A stretch of DNA of 64,000 bases from an uncultured Alphaproteobacteria bacterium. GTDB lineage: Bacteria > Pseudomonadota > Alphaproteobacteria > HIMB59. Location of the stretch: NCBI GenBank assembly GCA_902521465.1, contig CABYRL010000001.1:451352-515351 (forward strand), written 5' to 3'. Positions within the stretch are counted from its first letter, which is position 1; each line of letters starts with the position of its first letter. Position numbers and translations under genes: made by a program. Below, piece after piece: positions 52,178 through 61,031 of the stretch. The notes beneath the pieces were generated by a model that was given only the letters and a program-made list of their open reading frames with translations, searched no databases and was not told the origin of the DNA.

Positions 52178-53221
52178 ATGAACAAACTAATAAAAGTATT
52201 AGCTGTTCTAATGTGCTTTTCTTTCGGTTCAGCTAAAGCAGTTGAAATCGTTTCTTTTAATGCTGCATCATCTGAGGCTTATGTTGGTGCGTTCGTTAAA
52301 GGTATTAAAGCTACAGCAGAGCAATATGGCTATGATATTACTGTTTTTGAAAACAACTATAACCAAGCAGAGCAAAACCAACAAGTAGAACAATACTTGT
52401 CAAGTGGCGCACTACCTGATGTATTTATTTGGTGGCCACCTGATGCTGTTGCGGGTTTAGGTTCGTTAAGAAAGCTTGCTAAAACTGGAGTACCAGTTTT
52501 AAAAATTAATCAGTTACCTAATGAGCAAGATAAAGCATTCATCTTTGGATATGCCGGACCAGATGATAGTCTTCGCGCTTATAACGCAGGTGAGATGATG
52601 GTTAAAGCTATGAAGATGAAACAAGCTGCTGGTGGAGATGGATATAATGTAATTGCATTATCATATCCTCACTCTTACGGTGGATATGGCTTATCAATAA
52701 ATGCTTTCAAACAAGCTATCGCTGGAACTGACTTAAATCTTATCGGTGACATCGGTGAGGGATTTGGACAGGCTAACGGTTATAAAGGAGCAGCTAAGCT
52801 AATAGCTAAAGTTAAAGATCAGGGAATTCATTTTGTATATGGTATGGACGACGCTATCTTAACTGGTGGTATTAAGGCTTTAGAAGAAGCTGGTTATAAT
52901 GTTGACTGGTATGCAGGTACTGGCAAAAGTGGCAGTGTAGATAGTGATGCTGTCATTACAGTTGGTACTGTGTGTAACGGTGATAAGCAGATGATTACTG
53001 ATGGAAAGCAATTTGGTACTACTCTACAATCACCTCTTCATGAAGGTCAATTAGCTATAGCTCTTGTTAAAGAGTACATGGAGAACGGTAAGCTAGCAAA
53101 CTACATTAACTTTACGCCTAACCCTTCAGTGACTGGTGCCACTATGGACTTCACAGCACTTAGAGGCTTTGATGGTAAGTTATATGGCATCAACGAGCTT
53201 TGCTCAGGTGCTTGGGACTAA
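52178..53221 (+). CDS. Sugar ABC transporter substrate-binding protein
   Basis: The 347-residue protein has a signal peptide (MNK start, hydrophobic core, likely cut after SAKA at about 21). The type I binding fold shows SFNAASSEAYVGAFVKGIKA (near 26-45), FENNYNQAEQNQQVEQYL, DVFIWWPPDAVAGLG, KINQLPNEQDK and VYGMDDAILTGGIKAL. AGGAGG precedes the ATG and codon choice suggests strong expression. It is the first gene of a transporter with a double-domain ATPase and two permeases. Given the iol genes around it, an inositol or related polyol is the probable ligand. Confidence 0.85.
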   Translation: MNKLIKVLAVLMCFSFGSAKAVEIVSFNAASSEAYVGAFVKGIKATAEQYGYDITVFENNYNQAEQNQQVEQYLSSGALPDVFIWWPPDAVAGLGSLRKLAKTGVPVLKINQLPNEQDKAFIFGYAGPDDSLRAYNAGEMMVKAMKMKQAAGGDGYNVIALSYPHSYGGYGLSINAFKQAIAGTDLNLIGDIGEGFGQANGYKGAAKLIAKVKDQGIHFVYGMDDAILTGGIKALEEAGYNVDWYAGTGKSGSVDSDAVITVGTVCNGDKQMITDGKQFGTTLQSPLHEGQLAIALVKEYMENGKLANYINFTPNPSVTGATMDFTALRGFDGKLYGINELCSGAWD

Positions 53222-53247
53222 GCTTTAGTCTCTTCATAATAATTTTT

Positions 53248-53274
53248 ACACACAGGGGAACCATCCCTGTGTGT
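53248..53274 (+). terminator. Stem-loop after the binding-protein gene
   Basis: ACACACAGGG (53248-53257) pairs perfectly with CCCTGTGTGT (53265-53274) around a seven-base loop, 26 bases after the stop and 38 before the ATPase start. No long T-run follows. It probably stabilises the binding-protein message or gives partial termination. Confidence 0.78.
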
Positions 53275-53311
53275 AGTTAATAAATAAAAAAGGTGTACAA
53301 TCTCTTTTAAT

Positions 53312-54820
53312 ATGTCCACAAATCCAATTCTCAAAATTTCAAAAGTTTCCAGGACTTTTGGTGCAATACAGGCTCTAAAAGAGGCAAATTTTGAGATAAA
53401 TGAAGGTGAAATTATGGGACTAGTTGGAGAAAATGGAGCTGGAAAATCAACTCTTGTAAAAATTATAAGTGGATTTGACCCAGGTTTTAAAGGCAGCTAT
53501 CAAATCAATGGTAAAGAAGTAAAATTTGAAACGCCTTCACAAGCAGAGGAGTCTGGCATAGCTATTGCTCAACAAGAATTAAGCTTGATTCCTAATATGT
53601 CAGTTGCAGAAAATATTTTTCTTACTGGGGCTAAAGTAAAAAAATTTGCCACTCTTAATACATTAGCAAAGATGGCACGCCCATATCTTGATGAAGTTGG
53701 ATTAACTGAAGTAGACCCAACTACTAGAATAAATTTATTATCTGTTGGTGAACAACATTTGGTAGAAGTAGCTAGATTAATTTCGAGAGAAGCAAAAATT
53801 TTAATTTTAGATGAGCCTACAGCTGCGTTGGGTGAAGCCGAGAGTCGAAGAATTTTAGAAATGGTTGAGCGTCTTGCAGCAAATGGTAAATCAATAATAT
53901 ATGTAAGTCATAGACTGGACGAAATTTTTAAGATTACAAAAAGAATAACAATATTAAGAGATGGAGTAAGTCAAGGTATTCAAGAAACTAAAGATATTGA
54001 TGTAAATAAACTAGTTGAAATTATGCTTGGAAGAGAATTGGCAAATATGTTCCCATCAAAAGCTGACCATATAAGTGATGATCCAAAATTAGAAGTAAAA
54101 GAACTTTGGCCTGATGGCGTTTTAGAGCCGGTTAGTTTTTCAGCCTTCAAGGGAGAGATACTTGGACTCTCTGGGCAACTTGGTAGTGGAGCAGGTGAAG
54201 TATTAGCCTCCATAGCAGGCGCACTTCAATCTAGATCAGGTTCACTCACTTTGAACGGTGAAACCTTTTTACCAAAATCACCAAGTCATGCTATAAAGAA
54301 AAAAATCGCATATTGCTCCTCCGATAGAAAAAAAGATGGTCTTTTTCTTGGACGTCCAATATTTGAGAATTTAACATCCCCAGCACTTGGTGCTATATCA
54401 AAATATGGTTTTAACTTTGGCAGTTCTGAGGATAATTATTCCAAAAATTTAGCAAAAGAGTTCTTAATTGATGTCAAAAGAATGCACGATGAGTCAGGTC
54501 TTTTAAGTGGCGGAAATCAACAAAAAGTAGCATTAGGAAAATGGCTTTCAATTAAGCCCGATGTATTGCTTGTGAATGAGCCGACAAGAGGTGTTGATGT
54601 TGGTGCTAAATCAGAGATATATCAAAGAATGAGAGAATTAGCAGCAAGGGGAATTACAATTATTTTTGCCTCAACTGATATCCAAGAAATCACATATCTT
54701 CCTGACAGGGTGATTACATTTTATAGAGGAATGATGATTGATGAACACCGATTAGAAAAAATTAAAACACCTCTTATTCTTAAAGAGATTACTGACCCAT
54801 TTAACGAGACAAACCTATGA
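53312..54820 (+). CDS. Sugar ABC transporter ATP-binding protein, RbsA-type (two domains)
   Basis: The 502-residue protein has two ABC domains. The first has Walker A GENGAGKST (39-47), signature LLSVGEQH and Walker B ILILDEPTAALG. The second has a degenerate Walker A (SGQLGSGAGE, no Lys), signature LLSGGNQQKVALGKW and Walker B VLLVNEPTRGVDVG, with Asn where Asp is usual. Such asymmetry is typical of RbsA/MglA-type ATPases. It differs from the single-domain ATPases of the two other sugar transporters in this window. It overlaps permease 1 by four bases. Confidence 0.9.
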   Translation: MSTNPILKISKVSRTFGAIQALKEANFEINEGEIMGLVGENGAGKSTLVKIISGFDPGFKGSYQINGKEVKFETPSQAEESGIAIAQQELSLIPNMSVAENIFLTGAKVKKFATLNTLAKMARPYLDEVGLTEVDPTTRINLLSVGEQHLVEVARLISREAKILILDEPTAALGEAESRRILEMVERLAANGKSIIYVSHRLDEIFKITKRITILRDGVSQGIQETKDIDVNKLVEIMLGRELANMFPSKADHISDDPKLEVKELWPDGVLEPVSFSAFKGEILGLSGQLGSGAGEVLASIAGALQSRSGSLTLNGETFLPKSPSHAIKKKIAYCSSDRKKDGLFLGRPIFENLTSPALGAISKYGFNFGSSEDNYSKNLAKEFLIDVKRMHDESGLLSGGNQQKVALGKWLSIKPDVLLVNEPTRGVDVGAKSEIYQRMRELAARGITIIFASTDIQEITYLPDRVITFYRGMMIDEHRLEKIKTPLILKEITDPFNETNL

Positions 54821-55857
54821 GTGCTATCATCGAAAATAATCAATTACCTTTTTCTGCAAAATTTCTACAATTCTATAAAGATCGCACACTTCTTGCTATT
54901 TTGTTGTCACTTTTTGCTGTGATGTTTATATATGGAATTTTTTTCACAGAAAATTATTTAACAATAACCAATTTTAAAGCAATTATCAGAGATGCAGCAC
55001 TATATGGCATTATGGCTATAGGACTTACATTTGTAACTTTGTCAGGAAATTTTTTTTTATTGTCATTAAAAGAAACAGCATCAATTTGTGGTGTTACGTT
55101 TGCCATGGGTATGGCTACTGGTTTTGGATCACCGGATCTTGCAGGAAACTTTTTAGTTTCACTATTAGCTGCTTTAGCAGTAGGTGTCGTAAGTGGAGTA
55201 ATACAAGGATATTTTGTTGGAATGGGAGGCAACCCAATTGTAGTAACATTAGGTGGAGCAGGCATCCTATATGGTATTGGTGCATGGTGGAGTGATAACC
55301 TTGTAATAAACTTTACTAGACCTCATGATGCAGAATGGTTAGGAACTGGTTCTTTTTTGGGTCTTCCAAGTATCACATGGTCTTTTATTTTAATTGCCAT
55401 TGCAGCTGAGATAGTTTTAAGACATACAAATTTTGGAAGGAAAGTTTATTTAGTTGGAGCAAACAAAGCTGCTGGAAAAGCCACTGGCCATGAAAATTTT
55501 TCCATGGCAATAATTGTTTTCACAATCTGTTCTGTTTGTTGTGCATTTGTTGCAGTAGCTTTTGTTGCTCAAATGGATAGTGCTCAATCTAATTATTTTT
55601 CTGCAGAATTTGGATCATCAGGTGATATGACAATACTCGTTATAGCAACTGTCATGGTTGGTGGAAATTCAATAATGGGTGGTTATGGATCTACTTTAAG
55701 AACTAGTTTGGGAGCAATTTTTATTGCTATGGTTGATAATATGATGGTTTTACAGGGATTTAATAGTGGACCTAGAATAGTTGGTGTGGGCTTAATGATC
55801 GTGTTTAGTATCATTGTTTTTGGTTTATTTGCTAAAGGAAGTAGGGCTCAGGAATAA
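54817..55857 (+). CDS. Sugar ABC transporter permease 1
   Basis: The 346-residue BPD_transp_2 permease has GIMAIGLTFVTLSGNFFLLSL as its version of the family motif (read in two parts GIMAIGLTFVTLSG and NFFLLSL), GGNPIVVTLGGAGILYG, GRKVYLVGANKAAGKATG as the ATPase-coupling loop and GGNSIMGGYGSTLRTSLG near the end. The usual GxxDLSxG motif is altered to GNFFLLSLKE, which suggests it is the divergent half of a heterodimer with permease 2. Its ATG overlaps the ATPase stop and its stop overlaps the next ATG. Confidence 0.88.
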   Translation: MSAIIENNQLPFSAKFLQFYKDRTLLAILLSLFAVMFIYGIFFTENYLTITNFKAIIRDAALYGIMAIGLTFVTLSGNFFLLSLKETASICGVTFAMGMATGFGSPDLAGNFLVSLLAALAVGVVSGVIQGYFVGMGGNPIVVTLGGAGILYGIGAWWSDNLVINFTRPHDAEWLGTGSFLGLPSITWSFILIAIAAEIVLRHTNFGRKVYLVGANKAAGKATGHENFSMAIIVFTICSVCCAFVAVAFVAQMDSAQSNYFSAEFGSSGDMTILVIATVMVGGNSIMGGYGSTLRTSLGAIFIAMVDNMMVLQGFNSGPRIVGVGLMIVFSIIVFGLFAKGSRAQE

Positions 55858-56891
55858 TGGAAAATTTTATAAAAAAGATTACTAAAGATGTAGATCTCTC
55901 TTTTGCAATCTTATTATCATTTTGTGTTTACGTATTCTTTGCAATTAATATTGAAGTTTTCTTTAGCCACAATATTAGTTTCGCTATTCTTGAAAGGTTT
56001 GCAGTCTTGGGTCTTGTAGGTTTAGCATTAACAATTTGTATAATTGCTGGAGAAATTGATTTATCAATTGGGTCCAACGCAGCCCTATGCGCTGTGATAG
56101 TTGTAAAATTAACAGACCCCTTAGGCGCCCCATTAGCGATGATTATAGGACTTTCAGTTTCAACTTTAATCGGTGCAACACAAGGTTTTGTTATAGCTTT
56201 CATAAGAATAAGAGCGATTGTGATTACAGTTGGTACGCTAATGTTGCTTAGAGGTGTGGCTTTACTAATTGCTGAAGAAAAAACAGTTATGTTAACAGAT
56301 TTTAGAGTTCCTGATTTTATTACTACTAAAGTTTTAATGTATTTTTCACCTGCTAGCCTAACGGTTATCTTCATATTCATTTGTGTAGGAATTTTTATGC
56401 GTTACACAAAATATGGAAGAGAAATATATGCGATCGGTGGAGCAAGAAAAGAAGCACTCACTGCAGGTATACCTTTAAGACGCCCAATGATTATAGCCTT
56501 TGCCTTGTCAGGATTTTGTGCCGGTTTTGCTGGAACCGTAATTGGTTTGAAATCAGGGACGGCTCAAGGTTTAGGACTGCAATACCTTCTTTTAGCAGGA
56601 ACTGTTGCAGCTTTTGTTGGAGGTGTGAGCATACTAGGAGGAAAGGGTGGTGTTTTAGGAGCAGCTATTGGAGCTTTAACAGTTAATTTTTTAAATACTG
56701 GTCTCGTATTTTATGCACTTCAGGTCCATTTCGTTCAATTATTCACATCAGTGCTTTTGGTTATAGTTATAGTTTTTCAAACTATGTCTAGGGTATTTGA
56801 CTCTCGGCAAGCTAGGAAGAGTCTGCTTGCCACAATTGATGAACGAAAAACATCTTTGCTAGAAAAAAAGAGATCGGCTTTAGGTAGATAA
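55857..56891 (+). CDS. Sugar ABC transporter permease 2
   Basis: The 344-residue permease keeps the canonical motif CIIAGEIDLSIGSNAAL, then RIRAIVITVGTLMLLRG, GREIYAIGGARKEALTAGI as coupling loop and VGGVSILGGKGGVLGAAIGA. Roughly nine or ten membrane segments can be counted. A basic C-terminal tail (RKSLLATIDERK and on) is cytoplasmic. With permease 1 it should form the heterodimeric channel. Its stop TAA touches site C, the third operator-like palindrome, so a separate promoter for the next genes is likely. Confidence 0.9.
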   Translation: MENFIKKITKDVDLSFAILLSFCVYVFFAINIEVFFSHNISFAILERFAVLGLVGLALTICIIAGEIDLSIGSNAALCAVIVVKLTDPLGAPLAMIIGLSVSTLIGATQGFVIAFIRIRAIVITVGTLMLLRGVALLIAEEKTVMLTDFRVPDFITTKVLMYFSPASLTVIFIFICVGIFMRYTKYGREIYAIGGARKEALTAGIPLRRPMIIAFALSGFCAGFAGTVIGLKSGTAQGLGLQYLLLAGTVAAFVGGVSILGGKGGVLGAAIGALTVNFLNTGLVFYALQVHFVQLFTSVLLVIVIVFQTMSRVFDSRQARKSLLATIDERKTSLLEKKRSALGR

Positions 56892-56907
56892 TATTCATTT
56901 TGAATAT
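56891..56907. promoter_or_regulatory. Operator-like palindrome before the SDR-E1 gene set (site C)
   Basis: ATATTCATTTTGAATAT has seven-base arms and a TTT centre and differs from site B at one position. A further inverted repeat, TATTTGAA (56907-56914) and TTCAAATA (56923-56930), follows at once and overlaps the predicted -35 and spacer, so this promoter carries several TTGAA half-sites. Confidence 0.6.
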
Positions 56908-56909
56908 AT

Positions 56910-56938
56910 TTGAAGTCAGTAATTCAAATACATATTAT
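56910..56938 (+). promoter_or_regulatory. Promoter of the SDR-M24-E1-lipoyl-ALDH gene set
   Basis: TTGAAG (56910-56915) and TATTAT (56933-56938) are spaced by exactly 17 bases, 22 bases before the SDR ATG. CGGAGGG is the ribosome binding site. Site C lies directly upstream of the -35. Confidence 0.5.
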
Positions 56939-56960
56939 ATAATAAACTCGGAGGGAATTT

Positions 56961-57764
56961 ATGGATAAAGAGAGACTAAAAGGGAAAAATGTCCTAATTA
57001 CTGGAGCTGCACAAGGTATGGGCGCTGCAGTAGGCGAGCACTTTGCTGCCCAAGGAGCCAAAATTTGTCTAACAGATGTAAACCTTGACGGTTGTAAAGA
57101 GGTTGAAGAGAGAATTAGGTCAGCTGGAGGTGAGGCTATTTCATGTAAAGTAGACGTGAGAAATCGTGAAGATCACATAGCTGCTGTAAAAGCAACAGTT
57201 GAAAATTTTGGTAGTCTTAATGTTTCTATAAATAATGCTGGAGTAAACAAACCACTCTTCTTCATGGATATAACTGAGGAAAATTATGATTTTATTATGG
57301 ATATAAATGTTCGAGGAGCTCTTTTAGGTATGCAAGAACAAGCTCGGCAAATGATTAAACAAGGTAAACAAAAAGAACCATATAAAATTATTCATGTAGC
57401 TTCTATTTTATCCAGGGAAACTTTTGATGATGTTGTGGTTTATGGAATGAGCAAACATGCCATAGCTGCTTTAATAAAAGGTGGTGCAAAAAGTTTAGTT
57501 GAGCATGGCATTACCGTTAATGGATATGGCCCTGGCGTAGTAAGAACAGAGTTATGGGAGCAACTAGATAAAGATTTAGTTGCAATTGGAAAATTCGATA
57601 AACCCGGAGAGTCAATGGACTCAATTGCAGAGAATATGATTTTGATGAAGAGGTATTCCTATCCTGAAGACGTCGTGGGCACAGCATCATTTTTAGCGTC
57701 TAGTGAGTCTGATTACATGACAGGACAAATACTTATGATTGATGGAGGAATGGTAATTCAATAA
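56961..57764 (+). CDS. Short-chain dehydrogenase/reductase
   Basis: The 267-residue classical SDR has TGAAQGMG (14-21), Asp39 after the second strand (suggesting NAD), NNAG (91-94), Ser148 and Tyr161/Lys165 in YGMSK, and a C-terminal YMTGQILMIDGG. It most likely oxidises a polyol or hydroxy group with NAD. It has its own promoter with the operator-like site C and is followed at once by the M24-like gene, so it starts a run of six genes. It is probably the first enzyme of whatever route these encode. Confidence 0.86.
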   Translation: MDKERLKGKNVLITGAAQGMGAAVGEHFAAQGAKICLTDVNLDGCKEVEERIRSAGGEAISCKVDVRNREDHIAAVKATVENFGSLNVSINNAGVNKPLFFMDITEENYDFIMDINVRGALLGMQEQARQMIKQGKQKEPYKIIHVASILSRETFDDVVVYGMSKHAIAALIKGGAKSLVEHGITVNGYGPGVVRTELWEQLDKDLVAIGKFDKPGESMDSIAENMILMKRYSYPEDVVGTASFLASSESDYMTGQILMIDGGMVIQ

Positions 57765-59054
57765 ATGAGCGAACCTTCAATCATAAAACCTGAAGATATA
57801 AATCCAAATTACGATTGGCATAGAAGAGTACCATCTCATGGAAGAACAAATGTAGATTATGAAGAGAGAATTAACTTTCCTAGACTTCACAAATATAGAC
57901 TGGGAAGAGCTAGAGAGGCTCTAAAAAATTCAAAAGCCGGTTCACTCCTTTGTTTTGATAATAACAACATCAGATATCTCACAAGCACAGTTATTGGAGA
58001 GTGGTCAAGAGACAAAATATGTAGATATTCTCTATTAGCTCAAGACCATGATCCTGTGCTGTGGGATTTCGGTTCAGCTGCTAAACATCACCAATTATTT
58101 TCGCCTTGGCTTCCAAAAGAAAGTTGGAAGGCAGGGATGGTAGGCTTAAGGGGTACAGTTCATCCTGATGCAGGATTAATGAAAAATGCTGCAAAAGAAA
58201 TAAAATCAATGTTAAATGAGAAGGGAGTAGCAAATGAACCCGTAGGTGTGGATCTTGTTGAACCAGCAATGATGTTTGCTCTTCAAGCAGAGGGTTTAGA
58301 GATAATTGATGGACAGCAAATTCTTCTTGAAGCCAGGGAAATAAAATCAAGAGATGAGCTAATGTTATTAAACCAGGCTGCATCGATGGTTGATGCAACT
58401 TATCATCAAATTTATGAGACAATGAAGCCTGGCGTTAGTGAAGCCCAAATAGTTGCTAATGCAAATAAGCTCTTATATGAACTTGGTTCAGATGATGTCG
58501 AGGCAATAAATGCTATTTCAGGTGAAAGATGTAATCCGCATCCACATAATTTTACAGATAGAATTTTTAGACCTGGTGATCAAGCTTTCTTCGACATACT
58601 TCAATCTTATATGGGCTACAGGACTTGTTATTACAGGACCTTCAACATTGGACGGGCATCAGACTCTCAAAATGATGCCTACAAGCAGTGTCGTGAGTGG
58701 CTAGACAAAGCTATTGAACTTGTAAAACCTGGAGTTTCTACAGATAAAATTGCATCAGTATGGCCGAAGGCTGAGGAATTTGGTTTTGCAAATGAAATGT
58801 CAGCATTCGCATTACAGTTTGGACATGGTTTAGGTTTGGCAATTCATGAAAGACCAATAATCAGCCGATTAGTTTCAATGGACTCACCTGATGAAATTAA
58901 AGAAGGAATGGTTTTTGCTCTTGAAACCTATTGTCCTGCAAAAGATGGTTATTCTGCTGCAAGAATTGAAGAAGAATTGATTGTTACTGATAAAGGATGC
59001 CAAGTAATTTCCTTGTTCCCTGCTGAAGATCTACCTATTGCTAATAAATATTAA
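57765..59054 (+). CDS. M24 (pita-bread fold) hydrolase/lyase-like protein
   Basis: The 429-residue protein has the creatinase/prolidase layout: an N-terminal domain with LLCFDNNNIRYLTST and a C-terminal pita-bread domain. Metal-ligand positions can be read as Asp277, His354 (QFGHGLGLAIHERP), Glu387 (VFALETYCP) and Glu402 (RIEEE). The second aspartate, expected 11 residues after Asp277, is Cys288. Members of this fold include peptidases, creatinase and the DMSP lyase DddP, so peptidase activity should not be assumed. The ATG follows the SDR stop directly, and its stop shares a base with the E1 alpha start. Confidence 0.75.
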   Translation: MSEPSIIKPEDINPNYDWHRRVPSHGRTNVDYEERINFPRLHKYRLGRAREALKNSKAGSLLCFDNNNIRYLTSTVIGEWSRDKICRYSLLAQDHDPVLWDFGSAAKHHQLFSPWLPKESWKAGMVGLRGTVHPDAGLMKNAAKEIKSMLNEKGVANEPVGVDLVEPAMMFALQAEGLEIIDGQQILLEAREIKSRDELMLLNQAASMVDATYHQIYETMKPGVSEAQIVANANKLLYELGSDDVEAINAISGERCNPHPHNFTDRIFRPGDQAFFDILQSYMGYRTCYYRTFNIGRASDSQNDAYKQCREWLDKAIELVKPGVSTDKIASVWPKAEEFGFANEMSAFALQFGHGLGLAIHERPIISRLVSMDSPDEIKEGMVFALETYCPAKDGYSAARIEEELIVTDKGCQVISLFPAEDLPIANKY

Positions 59055-60058
59055 TGGTAGATAAATTAAATGACGATATAGGAGAAGAGAAAAGACTTCA
59101 ATTATGGGAAATGATGCTAAAATTAAGGCTAGTCGAAAAAAAAGCATATGATCTTTTTCTTCAAAATCTTATTAAGGGCACTAGCCATTTAGCTCTTGGT
59201 CAGGAAGCTATTGCAGGTGCTTTCGGAGTCGCCTTGAAAAAGGGTGATTACACATTTTGCACATATCGTGGGCACGCACATACACTAGCAAGGGGATCTT
59301 CAATCGAAGGAGTCTTAGGAGAATTAATGGGTAGACAGTGTGGCTTGATGAAAGGTAAAGGAGGGTCCATGCATCTTACAGATGTAGATAAAGGAGTTAT
59401 GGGTTCATATGCTATTATAGGTGCACATTTAACTATAGCCAATGGAACTGCTTTAGCGTCAAAATATAATAAAACAAATGAGGTGAGCGTTTGTTTTTTT
59501 GGAGACGGTACTACAAACATTGGAGCATTCCATGAAGCACTGAACATGGCAAAAATTTGGAATTTACCCATAGTGTTTGTTTGTGAAAATAATTTATATA
59601 TGGAATATACACCAATTCATGAAGTTACTGCTGTTGAACATCCAGCTGCTGATAGAGCAGGCGCTTACGATTTAGACAAAATTATTGTGGACGGAAATGA
59701 TGCTGATGAAATGCTAAGGACTGCAGAAAAAGCTATTTCAAAAGCGAGAGAGGGTAAAGGTCCAAGTCTAATTGAAGCCAAGACTTATCGACATAGTGGG
59801 CATTCAAGAGCTGACCCAGGTAAGTATAGACCTGATGAGGAAGTAAAAGATTGGATGGAAAACAAAGACCCAATAAAAAATTACAGATCAAAGTTATTAG
59901 ATTTTAATATCAATGAAAAAATAATTTCTGAAATTGAGGAGAAAATTAAAGATCAAGTTGAAAAAGCAACTGAAATTTCCATGGCTTCTCCAATTCCAGA
60001 AATTAAAGAAATATATACTGATGTATGGGCTAATGGAGGTTCTGAGTGGCACAATTAA
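59054..60058 (+). CDS. TPP-dependent 2-oxo acid/acetoin dehydrogenase E1 alpha subunit
   Basis: The 334-residue protein has the E1 alpha pattern: GTSHLALGQEAIAGAFGVAL, CTYRGHAHTLARG, GRQCGLMKGKGGSMHL, the TPP motif GDGTTNIGAFHEALNMA to CENN and the phosphorylation-loop-like YRHSGHSRADPGKYR. It is close to pyruvate and acetoin dehydrogenase E1 alpha. It would decarboxylate or cleave a 2-oxo compound and pass the acyl group to a lipoyl domain. It overlaps the upstream stop by one base and the beta subunit by 13 bases. Confidence 0.88.
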   Translation: MVDKLNDDIGEEKRLQLWEMMLKLRLVEKKAYDLFLQNLIKGTSHLALGQEAIAGAFGVALKKGDYTFCTYRGHAHTLARGSSIEGVLGELMGRQCGLMKGKGGSMHLTDVDKGVMGSYAIIGAHLTIANGTALASKYNKTNEVSVCFFGDGTTNIGAFHEALNMAKIWNLPIVFVCENNLYMEYTPIHEVTAVEHPAADRAGAYDLDKIIVDGNDADEMLRTAEKAISKAREGKGPSLIEAKTYRHSGHSRADPGKYRPDEEVKDWMENKDPIKNYRSKLLDFNINEKIISEIEEKIKDQVEKATEISMASPIPEIKEIYTDVWANGGSEWHN

Positions 60059-61029
60059 CTTACAGAGCAAGTGTTTCACTCGCAATAGCTCAATCCATGA
60101 GAAAAGATCAAAAAGTTTTTTTTATAGGTGAGGACGTAGGTGCTGCAGGTGGAGTATTTAAAGCGACGGTAGGTCTTTTAGAGGAGTTTGGGAAAGAGAG
60201 AGTCATGGATGCACCAATTTCAGAACAAGCGATTTTAGGTGCAGCTATGGGCGCAGCAATGACAGGCTTAAGACCAATTGCAGAAATAATGTTTTCAGAT
60301 TTTTTAGCTGTTTGTTGGGATATTGTGGCAAATCAAATTGCTAAAACTAGATATATGTCAGATGGCCAAATCAATATTCCATTGGTCATTAGGACTGCAA
60401 ATGGTGGAGGATCAAAATTTGGAGCGCAACATTCTCAAAGTTTGGAAAATTGGTCTATGATGATACCAGGTTTAAAAGTAGTCGCACCAAGCTGCCCTAG
60501 TGATGTGTTGGGTTTGATGGATAGCGCTGTAAAGGACCCCGATCCTGTTATATTTTATGAACATAAATCACTTTATGCATTTAAAGAAGAAATTGAACAA
60601 ACTGATTTATCCATTCCTATCGGGGAGGCTAATACGCTTCACGAGGGAAAAGATATTACTATTATTGGTCTAGCTTTAATGGCACAAAGAGCAAAAGATG
60701 CTGCATTAATTTTGAAAGACAAACATGATATCAATGCAAAGGTAATCGATCTGAGATCTCTAGTGCCCCTAGATTTACACACAATAAAAAAATCTGTAAT
60801 CGAGACTGGTCATGTCATGACAGTAGAAGAAAATCCAAGACTTTGTGGATGGGGAGCAGAAATATCATCTTTAATTTCAGAACATTGTTTTAAAAATTTA
60901 AAAGGCCCTGTCACTAGAGTAACTACACCACACGTACCATTGCCAAGTGCCGACATACTCGAAGATAATACAATTCCCTCAGTGGAACTAATTGTAAATG
61001 AGGTTATAAAAAAACTAAAAGGAGAATAA
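60046..61029 (+). CDS. TPP-dependent 2-oxo acid/acetoin dehydrogenase E1 beta subunit
   Basis: The 327-residue protein is a typical E1 beta: FFIGEDVGAAGGVFKAT, RVMDAPISEQAILGAAMGAA, LRPIAEIMFSDFLAVCWD, FGAQHSQSLENW, VAPSCPSDVLGLMDSA, FYEHKSLY and the C-terminal VEENPRLCGWGAEI. It supplies the pyrimidine side of the TPP site and the lipoyl-domain docking face. It is translated in overlap with the alpha subunit, as befits a heterotetramer. The lipoyl-domain gene follows two bases after the stop. Confidence 0.9.
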   Translation: MAQLTYRASVSLAIAQSMRKDQKVFFIGEDVGAAGGVFKATVGLLEEFGKERVMDAPISEQAILGAAMGAAMTGLRPIAEIMFSDFLAVCWDIVANQIAKTRYMSDGQINIPLVIRTANGGGSKFGAQHSQSLENWSMMIPGLKVVAPSCPSDVLGLMDSAVKDPDPVIFYEHKSLYAFKEEIEQTDLSIPIGEANTLHEGKDITIIGLALMAQRAKDAALILKDKHDINAKVIDLRSLVPLDLHTIKKSVIETGHVMTVEENPRLCGWGAEISSLISEHCFKNLKGPVTRVTTPHVPLPSADILEDNTIPSVELIVNEVIKKLKGE

Positions 61030-61031
61030 TT

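Noticed and set aside
53980..56686. Several opposite-strand and out-of-frame ORFs over the permease and ATPase genes
   Set aside because: They lie wholly within strong coding genes, have no family motifs or ribosome binding sites, and mirror the hydrophobic or repeated content of the real gene.
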